A stretch of DNA of 12,032 nucleotides from Tetrahymena elliotti 4EA (lineage: Eukaryota; Ciliophora; Oligohymenophorea; Hymenostomatida; Tetrahymenidae): assembly GCA_000231825.2 (NCBI GenBank), contig JH720315.1, positions 570,009 to 582,040 of the forward strand, in the 5' to 3' direction. The notes under the pieces are model-generated. The model searched no databases. It saw only the letters and a program-made list of their open reading frames with translations, and was not told where the DNA came from. Positions 1-9,340 of the stretch are shown piece after piece (position 1 is the stretch's first letter; every line of letters starts with the position of its first letter). Both the position numbers and the translations under genes were made by a program.

Positions 1-157
1 GGATTAGAGAAATCAAGTTTATTGCAAAATTATAAACCTTTTGAATTCTCGAGAAGACAATAACTAAATTTTATAATTAAAAAATACAATTATTGACAAT
101 ATGATACAAAGATATTAAACCCTCTATCTTTTTTTGTAAATTTAAAATATTATAAAC
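1..157 (-). other. Unresolved 3' stretch of gene B
   Basis: The frame stays open to the window edge without TGA, but the composition becomes intron-like. Two models fit. In the first, an intron spans 157-64 (94 bp, phase 0). In the second, coding continues to 121 and a 57-bp phase 1 intron spans 120-64. Both share the acceptor AATTTAG at 64. After it comes a short G+C-richer piece (TCTTCTCGAGAATTCAAAAG), then GTTTAT, a possible further donor near position 38. In the first model the frame meets TGA at 15-13 if that donor is not used, so the gene could end there. The sequence does not decide. Confidence 0.45.
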
Positions 158-3100
158 TTAAAAATTGTTTGATAGGGGAGGGGGTATATTTCTTTACTCA
201 CACAGACCTTTTAAATTTTGATAAAATTACTTGTTTTCATAGCAATTTGAAGCTCCATATTTACGGACTTCACCTTCTAAAAGACATAAATGAGTATTTT
301 ATTCTTTGCCAGGATAAATATCAGACAATGGAATACATACTCCATAATAAATACAATAGTTTGTTTGGCATTTACTTGCTGTAGGTTAATTTTATTATAA
401 ACATTATTGTGTGGTTTATTCTCTACCTATTTTATCTAGCTAAGTAGGATCATTCATTTTTTAACATTTATTATCGTCATTAATATTTAAGCAATATAGC
501 CCATCCATACATCCTATGCTATTAGCTAAATTTATTTATATAATTCTGATATATAATAGTTTGCAATATTTAAAAATTACACATATCTAAATCTTAGCAA
601 TACTAATTTTAGTTCTTTGCTTTATAAATACCATTAGGATAAACGGGATCAAAATTTGATACAATTTAACATTTTTACTGGAGCGAGCTTTAATTAACAA
701 AATAAATAAATAATATAATTTAGATTATTTAATTACTTGATCTAGAGGATACAGTATGTTATGCTAAAACATGATTCTATTTCTATTTAAAATCATCATT
801 AATAAAATATGAAAACAATATTAATTTTACAGTTAGAAGTTATTTAGTCTTGAGAGATGCATAATTGATAAACATCAGTCCCTACTATAAAAATACCTTT
901 AACTGTATTTCCTTCTTCAACACACAAATTTTTCTTTGTTAAAATATCTTAAAATAAGCATGTTCCCTATACACAAGTCTCTATTTATTCACCTTAACCA
1001 CTAAGATCTAAAAAAGGCAAGCAATATTATGTATTCTTTTATCTAGCATATTTATTTAGAGTTTTTGAAAAGACTAGCAAAGAGCATCCTTATTAGTTTT
1101 GAACATCTAAGCATAAGTGTCCTTACATACACCTAAATTATAATTAATTGAAAATTTCTAAAAAATTTTTTTAGAAAGGTTATATACCTCACAGAATTAG
1201 GTTAATCAATCATCTAGCAATAGCCATTTACATCAACTCCAACTCTGTTTTAATTTAAATCAAATGGAAAGCAACCTTCCTATGAATTTTCATCTTATGG
1301 ATTTTATTTTTAGATACAATAGTCATCAGCGCATTTTATTATTTCTATTTGAAGGAATTATATTAAAAATTTAAGTATTTTAATATTTAACAAACTTACT
1401 TGGATAAAATTAACCGCTCAAAGCACATTCCCCAATATCATTTTTTCCCTATTTTATAAACATGTTTCTTAAAATCTGAAAAAATGTATTCAAAGATATA
1501 CTGATCTGTTAACTTAAACATTGCTTATAAAACTGCATGTTGATTCAATCGAATCATAACAAATATTGTTATCTCTCATACACCTTTATTTTAATATCAT
1601 AATTAACTGAAATTTTCTAAAACATATATTTAGAAAGGTTATACCTCACGGAGTTAAGTTACTCAATCATCTAGCAAAAGCCATTTGCATCAACTCCAAC
1701 TCTGTTTTAACTGAAATCAAACGGAAAGCAACCTTCTTTTGAATTTGGATCTGATGGATTTTATTTTTCGATACAATAGTCGTCAGAACATTTTATTATT
1801 TCTATTGAAAGGAATTTATGAATAATCTAAATACTTGAAATTTAAAAAAAATCTTACTTGGATAAAATTAACCACTCAAAGCGCATTCTCCAATATCATT
1901 TTTTCCCTATTTTGTAAACATTTTTTAAAAAAAAACTGGGAAAAAATTAAACAATGAATATACTGATCTGTTAGCTTAAATATTGTTTAAATAGTTGCAA
2001 ATTTATTTATTAGGGTCAAAACATACATTGTTAAATCCTCCAATACACCTTTATTATAATATATAATTAATTCTAATTTTCTAAAAATATAATAAGAAAG
2101 GTTATACCTTTGAGAATTTGGTTAATCTATCGACAAGCAATATCCATTTGTATCAATTCCAACTCTATTTTCATTTAAATCAAAGGGAAAGCAACCTTCC
2201 TTTGAATTTGGATCTGATGGATTTTATTTTTAGATACAATAGTTGTAAGAGCATTTTATTATTTCTATTTGAAGGAATTATATGAATAATCTAAATATTT
2301 GATATTTAAAAATCTTACTTGGATAAAATTAACCACTTAAAATACATTCTCCAATATCGTTTTTTCCCTATTTTGTAAATTGTTTCAAAAAATCTGTAAA
2401 CATTTATTGAAAGGATTTACTGATCTGTTAGCTTAAATATCATTTAAAAAGTTGCATATTTATAAATTAGGATCAAAACATACATTGTTATCTCCTCTAA
2501 TACACCTTTATTAAAATATTATAATTAATTGAAATTTTCTAAAAAATATTTAGAAAAGTTGTACCTCACAGAGTTAGGTTAGTCAATCATCTAGCAAAAG
2601 CCATTTGCATCAGCTCCAACTCTGTCATAATTTAAATCAAAAAGAAAGCAACCTTCCTTTGAATTTGAATCTGATGGATTTTATTTTTAGATACAGTAGT
2701 TGTAAGAGCATTTTATTATTTCTATTTGAAGGAATTAAATGAATAATTTAAATACTTGATATTTAAAAATCTTACTTGGATAAAATTAACCACTCAAAGC
2801 ACATTCTCCAATATTATTTTTCCCCTATTTTGTAATTATGTTTCAAAAAATATGTAAAAATTTATTGAAAGGATTTACTGATCTATTAGCTTAAATATCA
2901 TTTAAAAAGTTGCATATTTTTTAATTAGGATCAAAACATACATTGTTATCTCCCCTAATACACCTTTATTACAAGATATAATTAATTCGAATTTTCAAAT
3001 AATATTATAAAAAAGGTTATACCTCTGAGAATTTGGTTAATCTATCATCAAACAATAGCCATTTGCATCAATACCAACTCTATTTTCATTTAAATCAAAG

Positions 3101-5983
3101 GGAAAGCAACCTTCCATTGAATTTGGATCTGATGGATTTTATTTTTAGATACAGTAGTCATATGAGCATTATATAATTTCTATTTGAAGAAATAAAATGT
3201 GTAATTTAAAAATATAATATTTAAAAATTTTACTTGGATAAAATTAACCACTCAAAGCACATTCACCATTACCATTTTTTACCTATTTTGTAAATATGTT
3301 TCAAAAAATCTGTAAACAATTATTGAAAGGATATACTGATCTGTTAGCTTAACTATCGTTTAATAAGTTGCATGTTTATTCATTAGGATCTAAACATATA
3401 TTCTTATCTGAACTACATTCTACAGAAATGGTTTAACCTTCTTTTAAGCATTCATACTATGCATTTCTTCCTATCAATTCTGAATTGAAAAATACACACT
3501 GATTTTAATAAATACAGAGCCTATTTAATACAAATATTTGCTTAAAATGTTATTTGGATCAATACTTATTTACCCTGTGTAGCATTGAATGATTGAAATT
3601 TAGGGGCTTTGATTTAGTTTTATACATAAGAATTTGTAAGAGTCTACTCCTACATAAAGATTCGAATCGATTTATTTGATATAACCTTTTGAATCTTAGC
3701 AATAATTCTTTCTTAAATTTACGACATCTATAAAAAATATATTTCTTTATAAAAGATAAAAATTAAATTAATCCTTACTAGCAGTAAAACCAATTTGATA
3801 TGTAACTTTATTTAATTCTGCGCATTTACCATTCTCTGAAATAAATCCTAAGTACTACTCTGATTATGGATAAATAATACAAAATTAAGCAGGAGAAACA
3901 ACAAGACACACACTTTATGGATCTTTATAGCATTTATCTACAGTATTTGCAGTTTATTAATTCTAAAGACATAGATTATATGAAGTCGATCTTCCAACAA
4001 AAATTTAATTTGATAATTTCTAACAGGTACCATTATTTTAGCAGCCTTAACCAGATCCTCCAAAACTCTATGTGTAATAACAGCTTTAAGAATTAGGGTC
4101 ATAACAAATTTATCCTTGGGGATCTTTACAACTAAAATAGAATAATATGAAAGATTAATTAGAAATTTAAAAACAAAATTTATGCTAAAAAATCTTACAG
4201 TTATTCAGCTTAAGCTCCATCATTACATAATATTGATTAGTTTACCAATAAAGTAATATGAGTAATAGCAGAACAAGTTTTCATTGAAGAATTTTCATAT
4301 TGAGAAATACAAACGCTCTATTAACAAAATTACAAATCTATTTTTTTATTATTATTATTTCTATATCTATTAATTTTTTAAAAATAAAATGAATTCAAAA
4401 GTAAAACCTGAGTAGTAAGAATTTTTTTCAGCACAATATCCTTCATTTCTAAAACCCTTAAAATTAAATAGAGTATTAGTAATTATTAAAAGTATTAATT
4501 AAAATGTTTACTGCTGAAATATTACTAGACCAAGTAACTTTTTTACATTAATTTGTATATAAATATCTACAAGCTGGTAAGCTATAAAAACATGATATAA
4601 CAGGACCTTAATTTAAACTAGCACATAATCCATTTTCATAAACGGCCATTGAATAATTAGAAGAACCTAAATTTACACATTTATACTAACCATAATCAAA
4701 GCATTATTAACTATTTTTAAAATTTTAATTAATTTATCTAATAATACTGCAAATCATTAATATTTTTTTGATTATTGCTAATTTTTATAAAAATTTTAAT
4801 ACGATGTCTCACAGGCATAAATAGGATCCACAGGAATAGGATCGACAGGCTCATAATCAAGAATTCTAAAACTATTTTAATTGATAATACAATCACCTTT
4901 TGAGTCTTTTCCCTTTTATTTAAAATTGAATTTTTATGTTAGTTAACAATAAGAAGAAGTCTTACTTTAACTTTTGGATGATCTAATTAAATACATTAGG
5001 CTCTATTTTTGCTAATCAATCTACAATAGGGAGATTTACAGAAAATTTTAATTAAATAGTGATTTTAGATTCTCTAAATACAATCATTCTAATTAGTTCT
5101 TCCCTATTCAAAATAATAAATATTTAATTAAACAAATAATTTATGTGATTAAAAGCATACAATAACCTAATTAGAATCATAATTTATGCATGCGCTTTAA
5201 TTTTCAGAGTTTTTTTAAATACAATAGGACTAATTACAGTAGATTTGCTACTTAAAAAATTGATTTTCTAATGCACAAAATCCATCTACAGTTCTTCCCT
5301 ATTATTTATTTATGTAAACAGTTTAAGTAAGTAAGTAGGCATCTAAATTTTAGTAAAGTTTACTGCTACTTCTGATAATTCTTTTAGCTTATTACTTGAT
5401 CCTTACAAACAGTTCTTCCTATATTAAAAATGAGAAATTAAAATAATTCATGGAGAAGAGAAATTATTGTACAAATCTTACTCTGTGTTTTTTTGATTTA
5501 TGCATAAGTAGTAATTGTGGATTTTCTTATCTGGAATTACTTTATGCGAGAATTACTAATTTAAACAAAAATCTTCTTTGATTAAAGAGAACTCTTTTTT
5601 TAATACATTGAAGGGATAAAATACTATGAAAAAGAAAAGCGAATAATACCTTAACTCATATTAAATAGTGATACTTTTTCTCTTAGATTATCATATTAGC
5701 TAAACTCTTAAGCTTATTAAGCATACTTGCTGTTTTTTAGCAGCTGCATACACATATTTTTTTCTTTAGTTACACATATACTGTAATTTTTATCAAAGCA
5801 AAATTCGATATCATCAGAATAATATGAATCCAGCACATAAAAACTTATATCCTTATCATTTGGTAATTAATCTTCGTTTTATATTTTTTAGCAAATTTAA
5901 AGAATTTGATGAGTATATTCTATGATTGAACTGCTGAGATAGCATAGCTAGCTTAAGCACAATAAGAATGAGATTCCTTTCAT
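1..5983 (-). CDS. Gene B: secreted/surface cysteine-rich repeat protein, about 30 exons (3' end outside window or unresolved)
   Basis: The start ATG is at 5983-5981, followed by a signal peptide (MKGISFLLCLSQLCYLSSS). Removing 29 introns of 48-92 bp gives one open frame of about 1385 residues down to 158, with cumulative phase consistent at every junction. The protein is rich in Cys, Asn, Gln and Lys. It consists of repeated modules with cores such as GECALSGQFYP and KCSYNYCIQKQNP, eight cysteines per 97 residues in the central array. I infer disulphide-bonded extracellular modules. No transmembrane segment is seen within the window. I do not recognise a named family. It differs from the classic ciliate immobilisation antigens, whose cysteines fall in dense C-x-x-C periods, but it may play a comparable surface role. 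About 30% of the locus is intron. Exon positions are listed in the map entries. A plus-strand standard-code ORF at 169-384 is only a shadow of this gene. Confidence 0.9.
158..1132 (-). other. Gene B 3' modules (exons 27-30), diverged from the array
   Basis: Exons: 1132-831, 782-737, 687-581, 525-158. Introns are 783-830, 688-736 and 526-580 (48, 49 and 55 bp). An in-frame TGA follows the end of exon 27 inside the intron, so splicing is required. The translated modules keep the array's cysteine logic: CFSITYCILQ resembles KCSDDYCIEK, and CMDGLYCLNI resembles CMRDNNICYD. Then come a GRE...QQC stretch and KCQTNYCIYYGVC. Exon 27 is long and holds a version of the module with intron positions lost. 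The last clear coding is LKGLCEQRNIPPPLSNNF near 160. Confidence 0.85.
1133..1583 (-). repeat. Array unit 5 (type B, most diverged C-exon)
   Basis: This unit covers residues about 1016-1111. The C-exon is one codon shorter and diverged (CMRDNNICYDSIESTC). The G-exon and K-exon remain typical (GECALSGQFYP, GYCQMIDQPNSVR). Intron gamma ends TTTAG|GTGT where units 2-4 are preceded by AATAAAG|GTGT. Beyond 1133 the similarity fades into a diverged module. Confidence 0.87.
1584..2048 (-). repeat. Array unit 4 (type B)
   Basis: This unit covers residues about 919-1015. The C-exon reads CIGGFNNVCFDPNKQIC and the K-exon has KCSDDYCIEKQNP and ends GFCQMIEQLNSVR (type B). Intron alpha (1907-1963) is the most altered copy, with a long T/A-run middle part, but it keeps the shared end TTTACAAAATAG. 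Confidence 0.9.
2049..2505 (-). repeat. Array unit 3 (type A)
   Basis: This unit covers residues about 822-918. Its C-exon is nearly identical to that of unit 2 (CIRGDNNVCFDPNLQIC), while its K-exon and intron gamma match unit 1 (GYCLSIDQPNSQR). This makes it a mosaic. In the G-exon, Ala after Cys is replaced by Ile (GECILSGQFYP). Confidence 0.9.
2506..2963 (-). repeat. Array unit 2 (type B)
   Basis: This unit covers residues about 725-821. The C-exon reads CIRGDNNVCFDPNQKIC and the G-exon GKNNIGECALSGQFYP. The K-exon ends GFCQMIDQPNSVR (type B). Two AG acceptors 9 nt apart precede the C-exon, and both keep the frame. The first gives the Cys that is conserved in all units. Confidence 0.9.
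2964..3417 (-). repeat. Array unit 1 (type A)
   Basis: This unit covers residues about 629-724 of gene B and begins CSSDKNICLDPNEQTC at the end of exon 12. Its G-exon starts VKNGNGEC where the other units read GKNDIGEC or close variants. The K-exon ends GYCLMIDQPNSQR, the type A form shared with unit 3. Intron gamma (2964-3022) is also of the A type. Confidence 0.88.
4966..5298 (-). repeat. Duplicated 138-nt exon pair (gene B exons 4 and 5)
   Basis: Exons 5298-5161 and 5103-4966 are both exactly 138 nt (46 codons), both lie between phase 0 introns and both begin Gly-Arg-Thr. Their cysteines fall at residues 8, 21, 26, 37 and 8, 22, 27, 37. The sequences are otherwise well diverged, so this is an old exon duplication, separate from the fresher array downstream. 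Confidence 0.75.
5921..5983 (-). other. Gene B signal peptide
   Basis: Residues 1-21 read Met-Lys-Gly, then a hydrophobic core (ISFLLCLSQLCYL), then Ser-Ser-Ser, a plausible cleavage region. Charge, core and length fit a classical ER signal peptide, so the cysteine-rich remainder should be luminal or extracellular. The ATG follows GAAA, a purine-rich context usual for ciliates. Confidence 0.8.
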
Positions 5984-8900
5984 TTTCAATGAAGAAGACT
6001 TAATTACCCTTTAATTTATGCAATTTTATTTATTTATTATTTTCATTATTAATAAAAATTGTGAATTTGAAAGAAGGATTCTAGATAAAAACAAAACAAA
6101 AACCATAAATTAATGAATAAAAGGGTTAGATTAAGATTTTTTAATGTGATAAAAATTAATTATGATTAACAAATCAAAAGAAATTTGAACCTAATTTTCT
6201 TTTTTTCTAGGTAATTTTTAGAGTTTTGTTAATAATCATAAATCAGTGTTATAGAAATAATCTTTTTTCTGCGTTCCTAATTAAAAATAATTTTTTAATT
6301 TAAACAATATTGATTTTTGTTATATAATTGACATATAAATATTTAAACACCATTATTATGTAAGTTTGAAAATTTCGATTGGGTTAAATTAATATTTTTT
6401 AAATTATTCACTTTTCATCCTAAAATTAATAATATCCCAAACAATAAAAATATAATACAAGTTGATGTATCTTTTCTTAAAATAATAACAACCTAGTGCA
6501 AAATTATTTATAATTTATAACAAATAATTGAAGCTTTTAAATTTTTGAATTCTATTTATAATATGACAAAGTTGAAATAAAAATGGCTGACTATTGATAA
6601 TATTTAAAGAAATTATCCTCAATAGCAATCTATTTATTCTGGTTTAAATTTCATCTTCTTGTTACACACTTATAATTTTTTAAGTTTTAATCAAAAGAAT
6701 TTATTGAGTATTTTATTTTCTCAAATTTAATTATAAAATTCATCAGAAAATGAAAACTAATTTGAGGCAAATATTAATGATTTACCTTTTTATCACTACA
6801 ATACTTAAATTTGAAAATAGTTCAACATATTTTATTATTAAATTATATTTTATATTTCAAATTAAAAAAATTTTTTAAATTATTGGATATCTAAATGAAA
6901 ATTCAATAAAATATGAAACTAAACTACTATAATTCCTCACTCATTTAGACTTCATATTTCAGATTTAGAAGTAATCTGAGTCAAAATATTAAAAAATAAA
7001 TTAAGAATTGATAATATTTATTAGTTTCTTTTATTACATAAATCTTACAGTCTTTAATAAAACAAAAATCTATATTTCATCAGAAATACTTGTTAGTTAA
7101 CTATTTTTATTAATTTTTGTGTAGTATTTTCAATATTAATTCATAACTCTATCTAAAAAAATAACTCAATAAATGTTAGCAAATTAAAATAAAAATCTAA
7201 TTATTTTATTAATAATTTTAATCATTCTAAAAACGAATACCTCTATTTTATGAATTTATTTTCAATGAAAAGTTGAAAGTATTTATTTTACTAACAAATT
7301 TATCAGTTTATTTTTTAAATATATTTAAAGAAAATATTTATCTTTGCAACATAACATATTTGCATTTGATTTTATTAATTAGACACACATTTCATTTTTT
7401 GAGTTAGACTTCCTCAAGAAAAGAAGATAAAAAAGTCTAAGTTAAATGCGAGAAGATAATTTTCTTTTTTAATTAAAATAGAATCTTTTATTATGATATT
7501 CTTTAATAGCATTTCAAATTTGATTATTTCTGATTTTAAAAATAAATACTATAAAAGTGTAGAAACAACTTAACAATTGATATAATTCATCCAAATTTTA
7601 GATGTTATTCTTCTATATTTTTGCTCACCATCTAAAATACATTAGAAAGATAATAAATAGATAAAATTCTTCTAAATTTACACTATCTCAACAATTATTT
7701 GATCTCAATACAAATATTGATTACATATTTTTGATAATTTATTTTATCTAATTTGATCAGCAGCAATTATCAAATACTGATCAGAATACTAAAAATAGAT
7801 TTAAGAAAAAATTAATTTATTATTTTACAGAAGAATTATTCTTGTATAATTTTTTCAAAATTAATAATTTGGTGAAGGATTAATATTATTTATTAATAAA
7901 AATGAAGTAAATCTTTTACTAATTTTTTTTGAAGTTAAAGCTATTAAATTATCATTTCAAATATTGAAGAATTTCAATAAAATAACTTCGACCTTTCTTA
8001 TTCTTCCTTCGCTCTTAGAACTATTATATCTATACACTTTTCTTTCATTTATTTAGAATTATTAATTATGATTAACTTAAATCTATTTTATATTTAAATA
8101 TTACTTTTTTATTGAGATTATAAAATTTTAATGAAAAAACTTTTTAAATATTTTCAAAGTTTTAAACTACTAAAATATCTTTTTGATTTAATTGTAACTT
8201 TAAAATTTTAACTGTAAAATAAAATATAATAGAATACCATCATTATTAAAAATTTGATTTTGAAAATTTTAATAGCGAATGAAAACCTAAACAAAAATGA
8301 TTAATTTTTGTTTTACAGAACACAATATCTTAAATTTAATTGATAATATTTTAGAAAACAATATTAATCATTTAAAAAAAATTTTAAATCAATAAATCAA
8401 TATTTCGTTGCTTTAATTTAGAATAAATTTACTTGGGCAAATTATTTTTAAAAATATGTTTCAAGCTTTGTAAAAACTTTGTATTTTTTTTTAGAAAACA
8501 TATTATTCTAAAATAATTTTTAAGACAATAAGTTTTAATCCTCAAAAACTAAAATTAATTATTTCTAATACCATTATACTTTAAATATGAATATAACTAT
8601 TTAAATAATATTTTATAAACGTTTTAAAGAATTCGCTCTACTGTATCAGATCTTAGTAAATCAACTTCTGAAAAATATCATGAGTTATTTACTTATCTTT
8701 ACAATAAAATTTACGTATTTTAAATATTTTGTTCTTCTTCAATTTTTAAAAATAATAAACTAGACTTAGAAGATGCTTTTTAAAATAAGAAAGATAGTTA
8801 TTATTTCTATTTCTTTTATAAAAATATTGTATATTTTTAACAAATCAAATATGTAAAATAAATAATATTGATGATTAGTTATTTTAATAATTTCATATTT

Positions 8901-9340
8901 CAGTCTTATTTTTTGTATCTTCTAAATTAAAGCTTGTTGTTAAGATTTTATTTAGGAAATAGAATTGTTTCCATTAAATTATTACTTCTTAATTTTTGTA
9001 TTCTAATTTAAAGTCTAAATATTTCAGATTAAAAACAATTTTTCTAATGGATTCCCATAAATTATAAATTTTGAGCCTTCTTTATACCTTCTTTTATATA
9101 AAATTGACCTTCATAATGTAATTTAATTTTGATTATTTAGATTCTATTTTATATATTAACTCTTTATTATTGACTTTTAATTAAAATAATATTAATATTG
9201 GAATGACAGAAACCAACAAAACAAGAGCAACCGGGCACAAAATTTACACTATCTCAAAATTTAAATTGTGTTATATAGAATTGATACTAAAACATATTGC
9301 TGTCAAGTATTAAATTCTGAAATCTAATCTGTTGAATCTC
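5984..9340. other. Gene-less A+T-rich interval between gene A and gene B
   Basis: I see no gene here. There is no run of coherent protein, no cysteine pattern, no tRNA-like G+C island and no sizeable tandem repeat. With TGA as the only stop, open frames of 50-100 codons arise by chance in such DNA, so the open stretches (for example 8630-8870, plus strand) are not evidence of genes. On the minus strand the interval should begin with the gene A 3' UTR. An AATAAA at 9163-9168 is a possible but weak poly(A) signal. The interval should end with the gene B promoter and 5' UTR. Small items are an 18-bp direct repeat (7674-7691 and 9240-9257), an 8-bp inverted repeat (7404-7411 and 7433-7440), and a relatively G+C-rich patch at 9203-9240. 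Confidence 0.6.
6044..6046 (-). other. Alternative in-frame upstream ATG for gene B
   Basis: This ATG lies 21 codons upstream of the chosen start, in the same frame, with no TGA between them. It would add a polar leader (MKIINKQ...) in front of the hydrophobic core and weaken the signal peptide. The stretch between is more A+T-rich than the coding exons. I therefore prefer 5983, but the upstream start is not excluded. Confidence 0.3.

Larger units (their letters stand above)
1133..3417 (-). repeat. Tandem array of five exon-intron units (about 457 bp each) inside gene B
   Basis: Five head-to-tail units span about 2.3 kb. Each has a C-exon (about 85 nt), intron alpha (53-57 bp, phase 0), a 49-nt G-exon, intron beta (54-56 bp, phase 1), a 157-nt K-exon, and intron gamma (55-61 bp, phase 2). 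Coding length per full unit is 291 nt, so gain or loss of a unit keeps the frame. The introns are conserved along with the exons: intron beta of units 2 and 3 (2722-2775 and 2265-2318) differs at only about 3 of 54 positions. This points to recent segmental duplication or gene conversion and not to retro-copying. Remaining exon positions: 3282-3234, 3179-3023, 2963-2879, 2824-2776, 2721-2565, 2505-2421, 2367-2319, 2264-2108, 2048-1964, 1906-1858, 1801-1645, 1583-1502, 1448-1400, 1344-1188. Confidence 0.93.
3283..5983 (-). other. Gene B exon-intron map, 5' part (exons 1-12)
   Basis: Exons: 5983-5650, 5593-5482, 5418-5364, 5298-5161, 5103-4966, 4912-4803, 4710-4512, 4456-4408, 4337-4199, 4131-3779, 3727-3574, 3520-3337. 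The gaps are introns of 51-70 bp, except 4711-4802 (92 bp); the last, 3283-3336, belongs to the repeat array. Most start GTAAR or GTATR and end TAG, a few AAG. The modules are diverged relatives of the central repeat: GYCAEKNSYYS then FCQQSVC (exons 8-9) parallels GECALSGQFYP then KCSYDYC. Exon 10 is unusually long (353 nt) and unbroken. Exon 6 carries a Pro/Asp-rich insert (EPVDPIPVDP). The least certain junctions are the acceptor of intron 1 (5594) and the donor of intron 3 (5363). Confidence 0.82.

Noticed and set aside
169..384. Plus-strand 71-codon ORF under the standard code
   Set aside because: It lies opposite gene B exon 30, whose minus-strand translation has cysteine spacing matching the other modules (KCQTNYCIYYGVC). 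The plus-strand protein has no recognisable feature.
1133..3417. CRISPR array or satellite DNA as an explanation for the 457-bp period
   Set aside because: The period is split into coding exons and spliced introns with conserved frame and cysteines. There is no short repeat/spacer pattern, and the organism is a eukaryote.
5615..5649. A 26-bp intron (GTATTATTCGC...TTCATAG) after gene B exon 1
   Set aside because: It would be far shorter than every other intron here (48 bp or more). The acceptor at 5594 gives a 56-bp intron and keeps the frame into the cysteine-rich exon 2.
7404..7440. Hairpin with 8-bp arms TTAGACTT/AAGTCTAA and a 21-nt purine-rich loop
   Set aside because: Short A+T-rich inverted repeats are frequent by chance in this DNA, and there is no terminator or RNA-gene context.
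8630..8870. Open frame on the plus strand with TGA as the only stop
   Set aside because: Such lengths are expected by chance at this composition. The product is a low-complexity Ile/Phe/Lys/Asn string with no motif, start context or homology to the neighbours.
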